DNA of 64,000 nucleotides from Diphasiastrum complanatum (taxonomy: Eukaryota; Streptophyta; Lycopodiopsida; Lycopodiales; Lycopodiaceae): positions 73,568,857 to 73,632,856 of the forward strand of contig CM055092.1 in the NCBI GenBank assembly GCA_029204225.1, read 5' to 3'. Position 1 is the first letter of the stretch, and each line of letters starts with the position of its first letter. The position numbers were made by a program, and so were the translations under genes. The notes under the pieces were generated by a model. That model made no database searches and was not told where the DNA came from. It saw only the letters and a list, made by a program, of their open reading frames with translations. Shown here one piece after another: positions 36,187 to 48,299 of the stretch.

Positions 36187-37124
36187 CTATGTAACTAGGG
36201 GTACTTCAGACCCCTATTAGTCCATTTAGTGTTAGGGGCTAATGGCAAGGTACCCTTGGGATTAAGGGTATGTGCCTTTGAATAAGGACAAGTAAGTGAC
36301 TATACCTTGGTCGGAGGTATGGAGTCATGTCACCCTTGGATAAGAGGTACCCTTAGAATTAAGGATAGGTGTCTTAGATTAAGGTACTAGTGTCCTTGAT
36401 TAAGGACAAGTAGGTGTCTATGCCTTGGATGGAGGTATGGAACCTAGTGAGGTGTTAGAAAGTCATTGGATGCCTATTTTTCTAAACCTTGGGCCTCAAC
36501 CTTGAACCATATCACTTAATTGGTCTAGGACCAAAGTATACATGCACAACTTGTGCATTGGGACCTAGTGGGAGGGCGCACTTCCAATGGGCCCAATGAG
36601 TTCCCAACTCCCACAAGAAAGGCATTTAAAGAGTCATAGGTTACGGAAGGAGTCTCTTGACCTTCCATAAGCCTATGGAGGCTCTTGGAGATTTTTTAAC
36701 TCCCCTAGGCTTCTCTCTCTCTCATTGGATGAGCATGGAACTCCATAGTGCACTGGAGGGATCCATGGGCCATCTATATGAGGGTAAAAGGGCGCCCATT
36801 GGGAGGGGGAGATCTCTCTTGTTTGCTTTGCTTATGCTCTAGTGTTGCTACTAGTGTGTAGAGTACTTTTTTGTGGTAGTATGCTTTGGGTTTGGATCTT
36901 GCTTATGGTATGGGACATAAGTAGGGTTTGGATCTTGAGTATGCTATGGAGTGTTGTGGTATGCTTGTGATTTGTTTATGGTTAGCAAGGGGTTGCTAGA
37001 TAGGTCTTGCTTAGATCTTCGATCTAGCTATGGTTGGGTGGTGAATACTTGAGGCCAGCTTGTTATCTATCTTTGTGTTTAAAGAGTAGGGACACAGGTG
37101 GAGGAGAGATCATGTTGGAGCATG
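36186..37124 (+). mobile_element. Gypsy H-family LTR and possible leader
   Basis: CTATGTAACTAG onward matches the gypsy H2 3' LTR (63662-64000) for at least 310 bp. The first ten bases of the LTR (TGTTACATAC) are missing. It contains diverged repeats of phrases such as AAGGACAAGTA and TGGAGGTATGGA. The right edge cannot be set because the other copy leaves the window; 36500-37124 probably includes the rest of the LTR and some leader. It ends at the target duplication of the element at 37130. Confidence 0.75.
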
Positions 37125-37129
37125 TTGAA
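37125..37129. repeat. Target-site duplication TTGAA (left)
   Basis: TTGAA precedes the LTR start TGTAGTGG at 37130 and recurs at 44777-44781 immediately after the other LTR. This shows a single insertion event for the element between them. Confidence 0.9.
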
Positions 37130-37867
37130 TGTAGTGGGTTTCTTTCCTTGCCTATCCTCAACCCAAGATCTAATCAATCTAGCATCAAGGAGATGAAGTA
37201 GTTGTCACGCGTAGATTTGTTCCCATGATAGCGATAGCATAGTTCAAATTTTAGCATGAATGGAAGATTCACATCTAACTCTTACATCCATTAAACCTAA
37301 GCATTAACACTACATCCATTAACACTAGATCCACAATGAAGATATCTTACTCTTTTTCTCTCTCTCCCTTTCTCTCTCATAAAAAGTATAAAAACATACA
37401 ATCCCAATAACAATCAGATCCACAATTAGCAAAACACAATAAAAGCATGAGAGATGGAGGAAAAGTGATAGAGAGCAAGGACATTCATAAATCCATTCCA
37501 TAAGAGAACCAATCTGCTTCATTGAAATGAAGATATGTACATGTATAGGAAACTCGAGTTGGTCTCTTTTTATAGTAGAGAGGAGGACCCTGGCCTCTGA
37601 ATCCTATTGGTCCATTTCTGCCTCCCTAACTATTCAAATTTAAAAAAGAGTGGGAACCATCCAAATTGGAGGGAAACCCAACTTTATTCATTAATTTGAC
37701 ATTTAGGCCCTATGATATTAATAGTCCCGCAAAAAGGCCTAAAGTCTTTTTATTAACTTTCGAAATAATCAAATCTCTATGTGATCATCGGGTTGGACTT
37801 ACACACACAAGGTGCCAAATCTCTCTCACTTATTAACTAGGGTTGGAGTTCCACAAACTCTCCAAGA
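37130..37867 (-). mobile_element. 3' LTR of the Tat-like element
   Basis: 738 bp, running on the minus strand from TCTTGGAG (37867, mutated from TGTTGGAG) to CTACA (37130). It matches the other LTR closely except for scattered substitutions and small indels. The intact LTR ends are TGT...ACA. Confidence 0.9.
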
Positions 37868-38072
37868 GTATAACCCACCAAAACTGGTGGCGGTCCACGA
37901 CACCTGCGAGATGCAGTTACTGTGGGCTTTTATTTGCTTCACGCCGAATCTTTATTAAATGATACTGCACCTTCTCCATGAAATCGAGTCGGGCAGTGTT
38001 GAAATCTAAATTGTGCGGCAAAAAACAACGATGGGCTACGACAATTTACTTTGAAGTTGTCTAGGATGTGAA

Positions 38073-39798
38073 TCAAGATACCCAGGAACCTCCTATCATT
38101 GCGACATGGAAATACAATCTAGCCATCGATAGTTGATCCTTAATGCTCTCTGACGCCATTGGCTTATTTGGATCGAATGCCAAAAGAGGAAGGCAATTAT
38201 ACCATTGCGTTGCCACGAATGCCAATAGAGTCAAATCTTTTGCAAAAGGCACCAATTGTCTCACTGTCAAATCAAGAGAGTGTATATACTCCCGCTGGTA
38301 TGCTTGTAGTGCTCGGTGGAAATCCGCTAAAATTTTTCAACTGTAAGGTTGGTGGATGATTGGCCAGTTTGGCGTATGGATAGTAATTTTGTCCATGGCC
38401 AATCCCAAATCCTTCCACTTATTCTTGCGCGACATTGGTACACAGTATGGATCAACGTGCAATTGGCGAGGGCTCGCCACATAACTCCTGATGGATTTTG
38501 GAGTTTTCTCAAAAACTGTAACTTTCCAAGTTGGTTGCTCTCCCAATGTGGATACTTTATCCAATTCTTTGCCAGCCTCTATTTCAGAGGTCTTAAACTT
38601 GAGGACCCAACCACCACGCGAGGAGTCATGAGGATGTTGCGCTAAAAAGATTTGCATATGGTCCTCGACACTGATTGGTCTTCTGAACAATGGTGTGGTC
38701 CTTGATGAAGATGGACCTGGTTGCATTGCCTGTGGAACTGGCTGTTCTTCTTCAATTTCAGGGGCTCCGCTTTGGTCCATGCCCGAATCCAACCTTGTAT
38801 CCATAGGTGCATCAGCTTGGTGCGGAGGGGAGAATTGTGGCATGACCGAAACTGAAATTTGAGGCCCAGCTTCCAACATATGAGCTGCAGCTTTTCATAT
38901 ATGTTGATGGTTGCTTTAGCCTTTGCCAACTCAGTTGAAGCTGTACCTTTGAATTTGTCAAAGTGGCCTTGGAATCCTTGAAGAGCCACTTTATAGGTTT
39001 CAACCTTTTTAAACAAACTCTTCTTCTTCAAAGAGGTCTTCTTCTTCATAGCCCTCAGGCACTGTGGCGTCGAACTGCTTTGGTGATTTGACAGCTAGCC
39101 CAACCCGAATTGTGGCTGGTGCAGCTTCAACTTGAGGTTGCTGGTAGTGACAACAAAGGGCCAACAACAAATTGATGTTTGGTATTGCTCTTGATGGCTC
39201 GTTTGAGCTCTCCAAAAACGGTCTTGAACGAGTTATATTGTTCCAAAGGAGCCTTGGCTATCTTGAGATGAGACTCAACTATTCTATGCAAAATCTGAGA
39301 AGTAATGCGGTCTTTCCTGAGGTTGCCAACCATCAAGAAATTGTTGAGGAGCTGAGCAGCGGCCTGAATGGCAGGATCAGTAACGGCCTCTAGAAGATAA
39401 TCGTCATTAGTCCAGTGCAGATCATTGGTAATGTCAATATAAGGCTTGATAGCCTGTTTGGATTGCTTATGATTTGGTGAGGCTTGGGTACTAAATGCTA
39501 TCCCTATGGCAGCAAGGGCGGCCTCAGTCACGTGCACCTTGTGTGTGGCTCCCTGAAAAGTAATGTAAAACTTGGATTTCTCCTCCTTCCAAGTATTGAA
39601 GGCAAGAGTGATAGAATCCATGTTGATTCTCCCTGAGAAGGCTCTCTCATGAATACCCATTGCAGTAAGCAGAGGCTCCGCAAGGTTCATCCACTAAGTG
39701 ACCATGCTTGTACTAGGAAGGATCATGATATCCGTTGCAGATGGGACATCACGATGGATAGTGTAACTCGGCGACTGAGACGTATCTGTGGAAGACAT
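38073..39798 (-). pseudogene. Extra ORF of the Tat-like element, function unknown
   Basis: A coding region of roughly 490 or more codons lies between the gag part and the 3' LTR, in sense orientation. The best start is the ATG at 39796-39798 (MSSTDTSQSPSY). One stop lies near 39694, then 39127-39690 encodes a globular part (ITFQGATHKVHVTEAALAAI, ILHRIVESHLKIAKAPLEQY). A frameshift leads into an acidic patch (EGYEEEDLFEEEEF) and then a helical Lys-rich part (FDKFKGTASTELAKAKATIN) that may be coiled coil. 38337-38879 follows (RRPISVEDHMQIFLAQHPHD, GWVLKFKTSEIEAGKELDKV). It is not gag, protease, RT, RNase H, integrase or an obvious membrane protein. The first part loosely resembles the extra proteins carried by plant Tat/Athila-type elements; that link is inference. 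Confidence 0.6.
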
Positions 39799-39799
39799 G

Positions 39800-40517
39800 A
39801 TGGAAAAGAAAGAAAACTGAAAGTAATAGGTGCGAGTGTATATTAGAAAACAGTATAGAAAGTTTTGAAGGTTTTGGTTGTTGGAAAAATTGGCAAGAGC
39901 TTCGCTAGCACAAGTGAGGAATGAATCAAATTCAGCCAACTTATAGGTGAATTTGGAGCGTCCGTTACACAGAATACTAGTTTGGCTGATCAGTGCTGAA
40001 TCAAAATTTGCAGGCTTGTTCAGTACTGTGAAAATAGACTATTGAAATCGACGAAGGTTTTTGAGGTTTTGAAGCCATCCGGCGAACGTTTTTCAGGTCT
40101 GGCGAAGGATGAACCTTCGCCCAAAAGGAGTACTGTCATAAATGCAACTTTCAGGATCTGAACATATAGCCAACTTAAATTTGATATTTTAAGACCATCT
40201 AGCATGTCGGCAAAGATTTTTGAGAAGAGTAAGGTGTTCGACGAAGGTTTCCAAAATGACATATTGTTCATCATTTGTCTAACTCAGAAACATGTACTTT
40301 TTTTGGAAAAAAAACTTCGCCCAAATCAGTATAGATATATATGAAGTGGATGTATAATCTGAAAGTTCAGCAAAGGTTTCCAATACTGTATGGGCAAAAT
40401 CTGACCGAAACAGTGATTTTATAAGTCATTTTTCATCAAAAATTATCTTCTAAAAATACTTTCCTTCCTCTTTTCCCACTTGATATCTTTTTCTGACTTT
40501 TGCTCATCAGTCTTTCC
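39800..40517. other. Internal spacer of the Tat-like element
   Basis: Non-coding gap between the gag-side frames and the extra ORF. It repeatedly contains GGCGAA/TTCGCC and GCGAAGG phrases (for example near 40070-40110 and 40310), a theme that recurs in the leader at 43080-43660. Confidence 0.5.
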
Positions 40518-41518
40518 TCATTTTTTTTTCTTTTTTCTTTTTAACTGTCTTTTCCAAACAAAGTTAACAATTAAGTAGTGAAAGCAAAAAATTGAAAACA
40601 AATAAAAATAAAGATCATTTGGATCATGCTTGTTGAACTGGCGGAGCAGGTTGCCAAAACTTGCGTAATTGACTGCCATTTGCAAGACTTTCAAACCGGT
40701 TTTCTGGTTCAGCAAGATTCGTAGCTTGTGTCCTAGCTGGGCCATCGTAACATCTTTCGATTCTGGCTCCTATTCTTTGGGTTCACGATGTGCTTTGGAT
40801 AACATGATAACTACATCATCCTGTGTATAGCGTTTAAAATGTTCGAGTATATCATGCTGGACTACATCTGCTTGTTCTTTGTCAAAAGGACTTGTCTTGG
40901 ATCTTCGCTTAGCCTTCTTAGCAGGAATTGATCGTGGAGGTGATGACTTCTCAGAAGATAAACTCTTCTTTGAAGGTGAAGAATTCCTAGACGATGATGT
41001 CTTGCTAGAACTCTGATTTGTAGAATCAACCTTGACTTTTCCTTTGCCTTTATCCAGTAAGGGTGGCACATTATTTGAATCAATCTTTTGAAGAGGATTT
41101 TCCCATTTTAGGATCATATGATAATGTTGCTTGGCTTGTTTCTTCGTCATTGACCATGTGCTTCCAGTTCAGTCATCTTGAAAGGTTCTTCATGATGATG
41201 CAACTGAGCATTCATATTTGTATGTGAATTTTTTGGTGACTGCAATGGTGAAGAACGAACTTCGATTGTTGCTCTAGCAGCTTCAAGCTTCTCTTCTTCT
41301 TGTAGATGTTTAATCCACTGCCTCATATCCTGATATCTTCTTTTTTCTGCATGAAGATTTGGATAGACTTTAGGTGTTGTTGGTATATCAAGTAATGGTA
41401 TAGAATTAGTAGGTACTGGATCTACTACCGGTTCTTTTTGCTTCTGTGCTCTGGTGACCACCATCAAGAGTACACTTGGTTTATTCTGAGCTACTGGTCT
41501 TTGCTTGATTGTTATCAA
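40518..41518 (-). pseudogene. Gag C-terminal or pre-protease segment of the Tat-like element
   Basis: Two frames, 41147-41518 and 40770-41150, overlap around a frame change. The first has VVTRAQKQKEPVVDPVP, a phrase typical of the gag-protease boundary in plant Ty3/gypsy elements. The second is Ser/Lys-rich (SSSKTSSSRNSSPSKKS) and ends in FDKEQADVVQHDILEHFKRY, which resembles the YDVLEHLKR-type sequence before protease in Tat/Ogre elements. Short frames continue to 40518. No DSG/DTG protease motif follows, so coding for the enzymes stops here. The similarity is from memory of the family and untested. Confidence 0.5.
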
Positions 41519-41519
41519 A

Positions 41520-42100
41520 TTTACAAGAGCTGTAGCCGATGGTGGCTTTGGTTATGTTGAACACTCCTTATAGCAATGCCCATAACCACAGTCATGACAG
41601 AATGGTACAAATTTTCTTTTATTTGGACATTCTGCAACTCTGTGATTTTCTCCACATGCAAAGTATCCAAGTGGTGCTCTAGTCCAGTTTCTAGATGCTT
41701 GTAGTTGCGCAGCATCATAAATAGCATATTGTTATGAAGATCCACCTTCTTGGTCGTTACCATAGTTCCATTGCTTGACACTTCTGTGAGGTTTTGATTC
41801 CATCAAATTGGCAGGAGGAGTAGGGTGCTTTGGTGGGGTAGGTAAGGCTAACAGTTCCGGATATCCAAGAGCAGATTGACGAGGTCTAGCTGTCAAATTT
41901 TCTCCATAATGTGGTTCTCGATATCCCATCTAGGCATACCGTTGCTGAATTATCTGAGGATTGAAGTTGCAAAAAGCAGTCTCATGATCAAGCAAATTAC
42001 ACAAATGGCATATACTGATTTTCATTTATTTTTAAATTGAGGACAATCATTCACTGTGTGATTTCTTGTACAAATAGAACACCAGACATTTTCCCTGGTA
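41520..42100 (-). pseudogene. Gag zinc-knuckle region with four CCHC-like motifs
   Basis: Zinc knuckles let Gag bind genomic RNA. In minus-strand order I see CSICTRNHTVNDC (about 42040-42090), CHLCNLLDHETAFC (about 41961-42013), then a Pro-rich stretch, then FACGENHRVAEC (about 41629-41673, one cysteine absent) and CHDCGYGHCYKEC (about 41560-41605, spacing irregular). The first two follow the C-x2-C-x4-H-x4-C pattern exactly. The motifs are spread over more than one frame because of small frameshifts and stops. One or two knuckles are usual for plant elements. Confidence 0.65.
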
Positions 42101-42506
42101 GGAAAAGTCTTTACAAACTTCTCAGGTTCCTTGTTCGCTTGTCCATGGAAATGATCCAATGCTTTGATCTTCTCATCAAATTGTGACTGCAACTTTTCCA
42201 TCTTACATTCGTTGATGCAATAGTGGTGGATGGCGTAGTGGTCTGCCCTGTTGTATAAGGCAATATACTGATATTCGGCTCATCGTCTAAATCTTCATCC
42301 TCCTTCCGAATTGCATTATAGCATTTTGCAAAAGTGCGTACTCATTATGGCGTTTTAGCTCGTCTGATCCTTTTAGGTAAACCTAACAAAAATCACATAA
42401 TCATGGCATTTTTGTTAGTCAGCTCAAGTTTGTACTCAGATCTGAGGCGTTTTACCCATTTAATATAATCTCAAACCATTTCCCGCTTTCCCATTTTAAT
42501 TTTACT

Positions 42507-42824
42507 TTAAAGTAGAAAAGGGTCTTCCATAAACTTCCGAGGTTTGAACTGTGTGATAAGGGCTTGTTTAATAGTCTCCCAATCTGTATGCTCAGTTTCA
42601 TCTTGATTATAGTACCAATCTTGTGCTGCGTCTGTTAAGGCCATAGAAAAAAGCTCAAGTTTATCTTGGAAAAAAAATTCGCCATAGACTTCACAAGATT
42701 CAGAATAGATCTGAAGAAATCTAACTAAATTTGTTGATTCATTGTATTTGGGCAGATCCAAATGGGGTGCTCTTCTAACAATGATTGGATTGACAATCTG
42801 AGGAGCACCTCCATGGGCAGCCAT
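42507..42824 (-). pseudogene. Gag capsid-like domain of the Tat-like element
   Basis: The ATG at 42822-42824 opens a frame with HLDLPKYNESTNLVRFLQIY, SMALTDAAQDWYYNQ and WETIKQALITQFKP, the pattern of the retrotransposon Gag domain (a WY motif about 20 residues before an F-x3-F-like helix). Capsid subunits package element RNA. The frame closes after 105 codons; similar sequence continues in broken frames to the zinc knuckles. It lies about 1.2 kb from the primer site, so the leader is long. Confidence 0.75.
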
Positions 42825-44021
42825 CTTTATAGATCAAATCAAGCAGACAATGAGATTGGATCTAGATTTTCAATCAAAACTATCTCAGATCAGATCAGCT
42901 AGATCTCTTCCACTTGACAAGTAGCAGATTCCTATATCATGAAAAAGATTTTGAAAATCAACCAATTGATACTTCTCAAAAATGAAAAAAATTCTCAAAA
43001 TCAAAATCAGACTGTATCAAATTTGACCCAAAATTTGATAGGGACTTGATCTAAAAAATTAGAACCTAAAAATAAACCCGGTAAAGGTTTCCTAAGCAAA
43101 GATTCACTCAGCGAAGGTTCAACAGTGCTATTTTTGAAAAAAAAACTCTCTAATCAGGTTTTTCTGACAAGTTCTTTGGAAATAACCTTCGTCAAACTCT
43201 CAGACTCAGAATCTGACACACATAAAACTAGGGTAGAACTGGCGAAGGTTTTTGGCACACAAAAACATAGTTTCTATAGTTTGGCGAGGATAAAAATAAA
43301 GATTTTCTATGATCTGGATAGGATGAATGTTCGTCAAACTCAAAAATAGTAATTTATTATAAATAAAATGATCTGAAAACTCGACGAAGGTTATGGCGAA
43401 GAATCAAGAGTAACTGGTATTTTTACAAAAAAGAGACTTTTTTGGCAAAAATATGACAATATGACAATTGATCCTTTGATAAAGCTGATATTTTTTATAT
43501 AATTCTTCGCCGACCTGGCAGTAGATAGATCTGAATCACACCTATGCACAGTGAATCGGACGAAGGTTCTTTTTCTGTATTTTTAGGGTTTTAGTTATTT
43601 TTTGGTGTTTTTTGATGGTTTTTCTGATGTTTTTGGAAATCTGCTGAGAAAGATTGTTCGCCCTTCAAATTAAAGGTTTTGTGATCAAAGCCAAAGGTGC
43701 CTGACTGAAAGAGAAAAAAAATGTTATCAGTTCTGATAATGATTTTTGTCTCCTTTTGATCAAAATCTGGCAAATTTGACCAATTTTTGTTGTTTTTTTT
43801 GGTATCTCAGATCCAAATGGATCTTAAGATTGGTGATCTGAATAGCTTTCCTTGTTCCACAATCAAATTAGATTTCAAACAAGCAAATCCACTCAAATCA
43901 GACAAAATCACTCCCAAACTAACCCTAAATGTAGATTTAACACTATTCATGCCAGGACAAGATGCCTAATGCAAGCTAACCATCCAACAAACATGCTGCA
44001 AACTGAAAAATTAGCGTAGCT
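42825..44021 (-). other. Long untranslated leader of the Tat-like element
   Basis: About 1.2 kb between primer site and gag without a sustained frame. On the plus strand it has repeated CGAAGGTT phrases (near 43083, 43111, 43240, 43385, 43561). This would be the packaging and translation-control region by position. Confidence 0.55.
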
Positions 44022-44038
44022 CCCCGGCATCGACGCCA
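44022..44038 (-). other. Primer binding site, tRNA-Asp-like
   Basis: On the minus strand TGGCGTCGATGCCGGGG follows the LTR end after four bases. It differs at two positions from TGGCGCCGTTGCCGGGG, the primer site of plant Athila/Tat elements that pairs with the 3' end of tRNA-Asp. Confidence 0.8.
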
Positions 44039-44042
44039 AAAT

Positions 44043-44776
44043 TGTAGTGGATTTCTTTCCTTGCCTATCCTCAACCCAAGATCTAATCAATCTAGCATCG
44101 AGGAGATGAAGTTAGTTGTCAGGCGTAGATTTGTTCCCATGAGAGTGATAGCATAGTTCAAATTTCAGCATGAATGGAAGATTTACATCTAACTCTTACA
44201 TCCATTAACTCTAAGCATTAACACTACATCCATTAACACTAGATCCACAATGAAGATAGCTTACTCTTTCTCTCTCTCCCTTTCTCTCATAAAAAGTATA
44301 AAAACATGCAATCCCAATAACAATCAGATCCGACAATTAGCAAAACACAATAAAAGTATGAGAGATGGATGAAAAGTGATAGAGAGCAAGGACATTCATA
44401 AATCCATTCCGTAAGAGAACCAATCTGCTTTAGATATGTACATGTGTAGGAAACTCGAGTTGGTCCCTTTTTATAGTAGAGAGGAGGACCCTGGCCTTTG
44501 AATCCTATTGGTCCATTTTTGCCTTCCTAACTAATCTAATTTACAAAAGAGTGGGAACCATCCAAATTGGAGGGAAACCCAACTTTTTCACTAACTTGAC
44601 ATTTAGCCCTGCGGCATTAAAAGTCCCGCAAAAAGGCCTAAAGTCCTATTATTAACTTTCTAATTAATCAAATCTCTATGTGATCATCGGGTTGGACTTA
44701 CACACGCAAGGTGCCAAATCCCTCTCACTTATTAACTAGGGTTAGGGTTGCCTTGGGATCCGCAAACCCTCCAACA
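44043..44776 (-). mobile_element. 5' LTR of the Tat-like element
   Basis: 734 bp, reading TGTTGGAGGGTTTGCGG at 44776 to CCACTACA at 44043 on the minus strand. TTGAA at 44777-44781 is the right-hand target duplication. Confidence 0.9.
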
Positions 44777-44907
44777 TTGAATCGTCATCTTGTATTGTAG
44801 ATCTACTCACAAAACCATTGCTCAAGAACGTGTTTGTCAAGATGAGATCAAATCTCGGCTTAATCTCAAACTCCATGGTGACTAGATAGATATATTTTAA
44901 GGAGGAG
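44777..44907 (+). pseudogene. C-terminal end of a copia pol, with polypurine tract
   Basis: The frame reads DLLTKPLLKN and then VKMRSNLGL before a stop, matching the end of copia RNase H/Pol (DIFTKPL-type motif). TTAAGGAGGAG at 44897-44907 is the polypurine tract immediately before the LTR. The rest of this element to the left was displaced by the Tat-like insertion; it is not clearly present left of 37130. Confidence 0.7.
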
Positions 44908-46122
<1,215 letters not shown>

Positions 46123-46154
46123 CTCCCTCTTCAACTGGTTTTAGCATAGACTTT

Positions 46155-47074
46155 GAATTTTCATTGCATTGGATGTAAGAATTGAAGCATTTCTATCATT
46201 TTAATTTGAACACTTGTTGTTGTATTTGCATAATAGGAAAACACACAAGCAATCCCAATGGATCAAACCAATGAAAACCCAACATTTGATCTATGAAACC
46301 CATCCACTATGGCACAAGCTCTTGAACTTTTATACCAACAAATTCAAGCCACTAATAAGCAGCTTCTTGAAACTAATCAAAGAAACCAAGACTTAGAGTC
46401 TAAGTTAGTCAATCAGAAGAAGCATGTAGTTCCACCTCCCGTAAAAGTGTTTAAGGGAAAGAAGAAAGATAGGAACTTACAAGTGGTAAAGGTGGGATGA
46501 CTTAGTTGCAAAGGGCAATCAACCTTGTACATGGGACGATTTTTGCAAGTTTTTTAGAGATTATTTTCTACCACTTTTAGATGACTATGAACAATTCCAA
46601 AAGTTGAGTCATCTAACCATGAATAAAGGTTCGGAACAATTTATTCAAGATTTTCATGAGTAGTTGAATCCACTTTATAGTGACATTTCGCCTAAGGTAC
46701 AAATGTTAATGTTCCTTGATGGGTTACCAAAAGATTATCAAGTGGATGTTCGTAGGAACCATCCAAAGACCCTAGAAGATGCCATTAGGGCTGCAAAATA
46801 CTTTGATGACACACCTAAGCCACCTAGGGGTCAACAGCCTAATGAGCAAAAAAGAGGTTTTCAATTCAAGAGAATGGATAGGGAAGTTGTTAGTGAATTA
46901 CATCCCAATTCCAACAATCCTAAGAAAACCAAAAAAAACTTTAAAAACCATCAAGGTGGCATTGATAAAGTTGAAACTCGTAAGAAAAACCTGTGCTTCA
47001 AGTGCAATGGCGAGGGTCACTTTGCACGAGATTGCATCAGAAAACCAACTTCTACCTCAGGTAATCTATCTTGA
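46155..47074 (+). pseudogene. Gypsy H1 leader and gag
   Basis: From about 46155 the DNA matches gypsy H2 (about 61917 onward) through the leader. The gag ATG is at 46258 (MDQTNENPTFDL), followed within 12 codons by a stop. Another frame continues MAQALELLYQQIQATNKQL, a helical start. After a frameshift come WDDFCKFFRDYFLP and the capsid domain DISPKVQMLMFLDGLPKDYQ (46664 on). A zinc knuckle CFKCNGEGHFARDC ends the gag near 47040. Stops and frameshifts make it inactive. No protease follows; sequence jumps to RT within about 110 bp. Confidence 0.85.
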
Positions 47075-47179
47075 ATTAATGAGATGGATGTATTTTTTCT
47101 TTAGTTTTTAGTCTTTGGACCTAATGACCTTAATTGCATTACAAGTAAAGAAATTGAATAAGGTAACCGTTAAGAATAG

Positions 47180-47760
47180 ATCTCCATTATGCGGATGGAT
47201 GATCTAATAGACTATCTTGGTGGTGCTGGGTACTTTACCAAGATAGATTTAAGATCGGGCTACCATCGGATACACATTAAGACAGAAGATATACCAAAAA
47301 CCGGATTTCTAACTCGCTTGGGTCACTACAAATTTTTCGTGTTGCCTTTTGGTTTGACCAATGCACCGACAACTTTCCGACAGATGATGAACGATTTGTT
47401 CAGGCCATATTTGGGAAGATTCGTAGTGGTATTCTTAGATGATATCCTAGTGTTCAGTAAGACATTGTTGGAACATAAAGAGCATCTTAGGATTGTCTTG
47501 GACATCCTAAGAAGAAAAAAGCTCTTTGCCAAGGAGTCTAAGTGTGACTTTTTTGCTAAGAAATTGTCCTACTTGGGGCATAAGATTTCCAAACGGGGAG
47601 TGGAGATTGAGGCCAATCGTATCCAGAGGGTTATTGATTGGCCTATTCTCACCACAATTCAAATAGTCAAGTATTTCTTGGGGTTTGTAAAAATTTTTCG
47701 TCGGCATATTCCCAATTTGCTCGATTGGCATGTCTACTTACCTAGGCCTTGAAAGGCTAT
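47180..47760 (+). pseudogene. Gypsy H1 reverse transcriptase, N-terminus missing
   Basis: The frame 47189-47752 shows the RT palm: RMDDLIDYLGGAGYFTKIDL, then GYHRIHI, FLTRLGHYKFFVLPFGLTNA, and the catalytic FLDDILVFS (FVDD/YLDD-type box). SYLGHKISKRGV and FLGFVKIFRRHIPN follow in the connection. This is the Ty3/gypsy order. The fingers and the protease are absent, removed by a deletion near 47075-47180. Confidence 0.9.
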
Positions 47761-48240
47761 AAGAAGCTAAGCCGGAGGGCTAAGAGTCCACTAGTGGTGT
47801 GGACGGAGGATATGAATAATTGTTTTGAGTTGCTTAAGAAAAGTGTCACTTCGGCACCAATACTAATCATTGGCGATCCTAATAAGGCTTTTGTGGTTAG
47901 GACTGATGCTAGTGATTATGCTATTGGAGCTGTTTTGATGCAATATGGACATCATGTGGCTTATGAAAGCAAGAAACTCAAGTCTGCTAGTCTAGGTATT
48001 GTACCTATGAGAAGGAACTGTTTGCAACTTGAAAATTTGACGATATTATTTGTATGGAGCCAGATTTGAAGTTTTGACAGATCATCAGACTCTTCAATAT
48101 TTTTGTGATGCTACAGATTTAAAGGGGAGGCAAGCTAGATGGGCTGAGCTAATGCAAATCTTTGACTTTTCTATACGTTATTGTAAAGGAAGTCAAAATA
48201 CTAGTGGATGCTTTGAGCCGGTTATCGGTTATTAATCAGT
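47760..48240 (+). pseudogene. Gypsy H1 RNase H
   Basis: 47749-48069 encodes FELLKKSVTSAPIL, FVVRTDASDYAIGAVLMQ and VAYESKKL, the TDAS-type start of the gypsy RNase H. A frameshift leads to FEVLTDHQTLQYF and RQARWAELMQIFDFSIRYC (48050-48235), the second half. The acidic and histidine motifs are recognisable but split. Confidence 0.85.
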
Positions 48241-48299
48241 TGTGCTTTACTGTTATAGAACTGGGGTTGTTTTAGTCTCTTCAAGGACTATATGAGTCC

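Larger units (their letters stand above)
37130..44776 (-). mobile_element. Complete non-autonomous Ty3/gypsy-like LTR element (Tat/Ogre-like)
   Basis: The element has two direct LTRs (37130-37867 and 44043-44776), 5-bp target duplications TTGAA, and a primer site next to the right LTR that resembles the 3' end of tRNA-Asp, as in the plant Tat/Athila group. On the minus strand it carries, in order, a gag domain, four zinc-knuckle motifs, a Lys/Ser-rich segment and a long unfamiliar ORF. No protease active site, reverse transcriptase, RNase H or integrase motif was found anywhere in its 6.2-kb interior. It would depend on a partner element for mobility. It is inserted between gypsy LTR/leader sequence (left) and a copia 3' end (right). 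Confidence 0.85.

Noticed and set aside
36240-36480. Regular recurring AAGGAC/GGTATGGA phrases that could suggest a spaced repeat array
   Set aside because: They are diverged internal repeats of a gypsy LTR, also present in the 3' LTR at 63662-64000; not an array of spacers.
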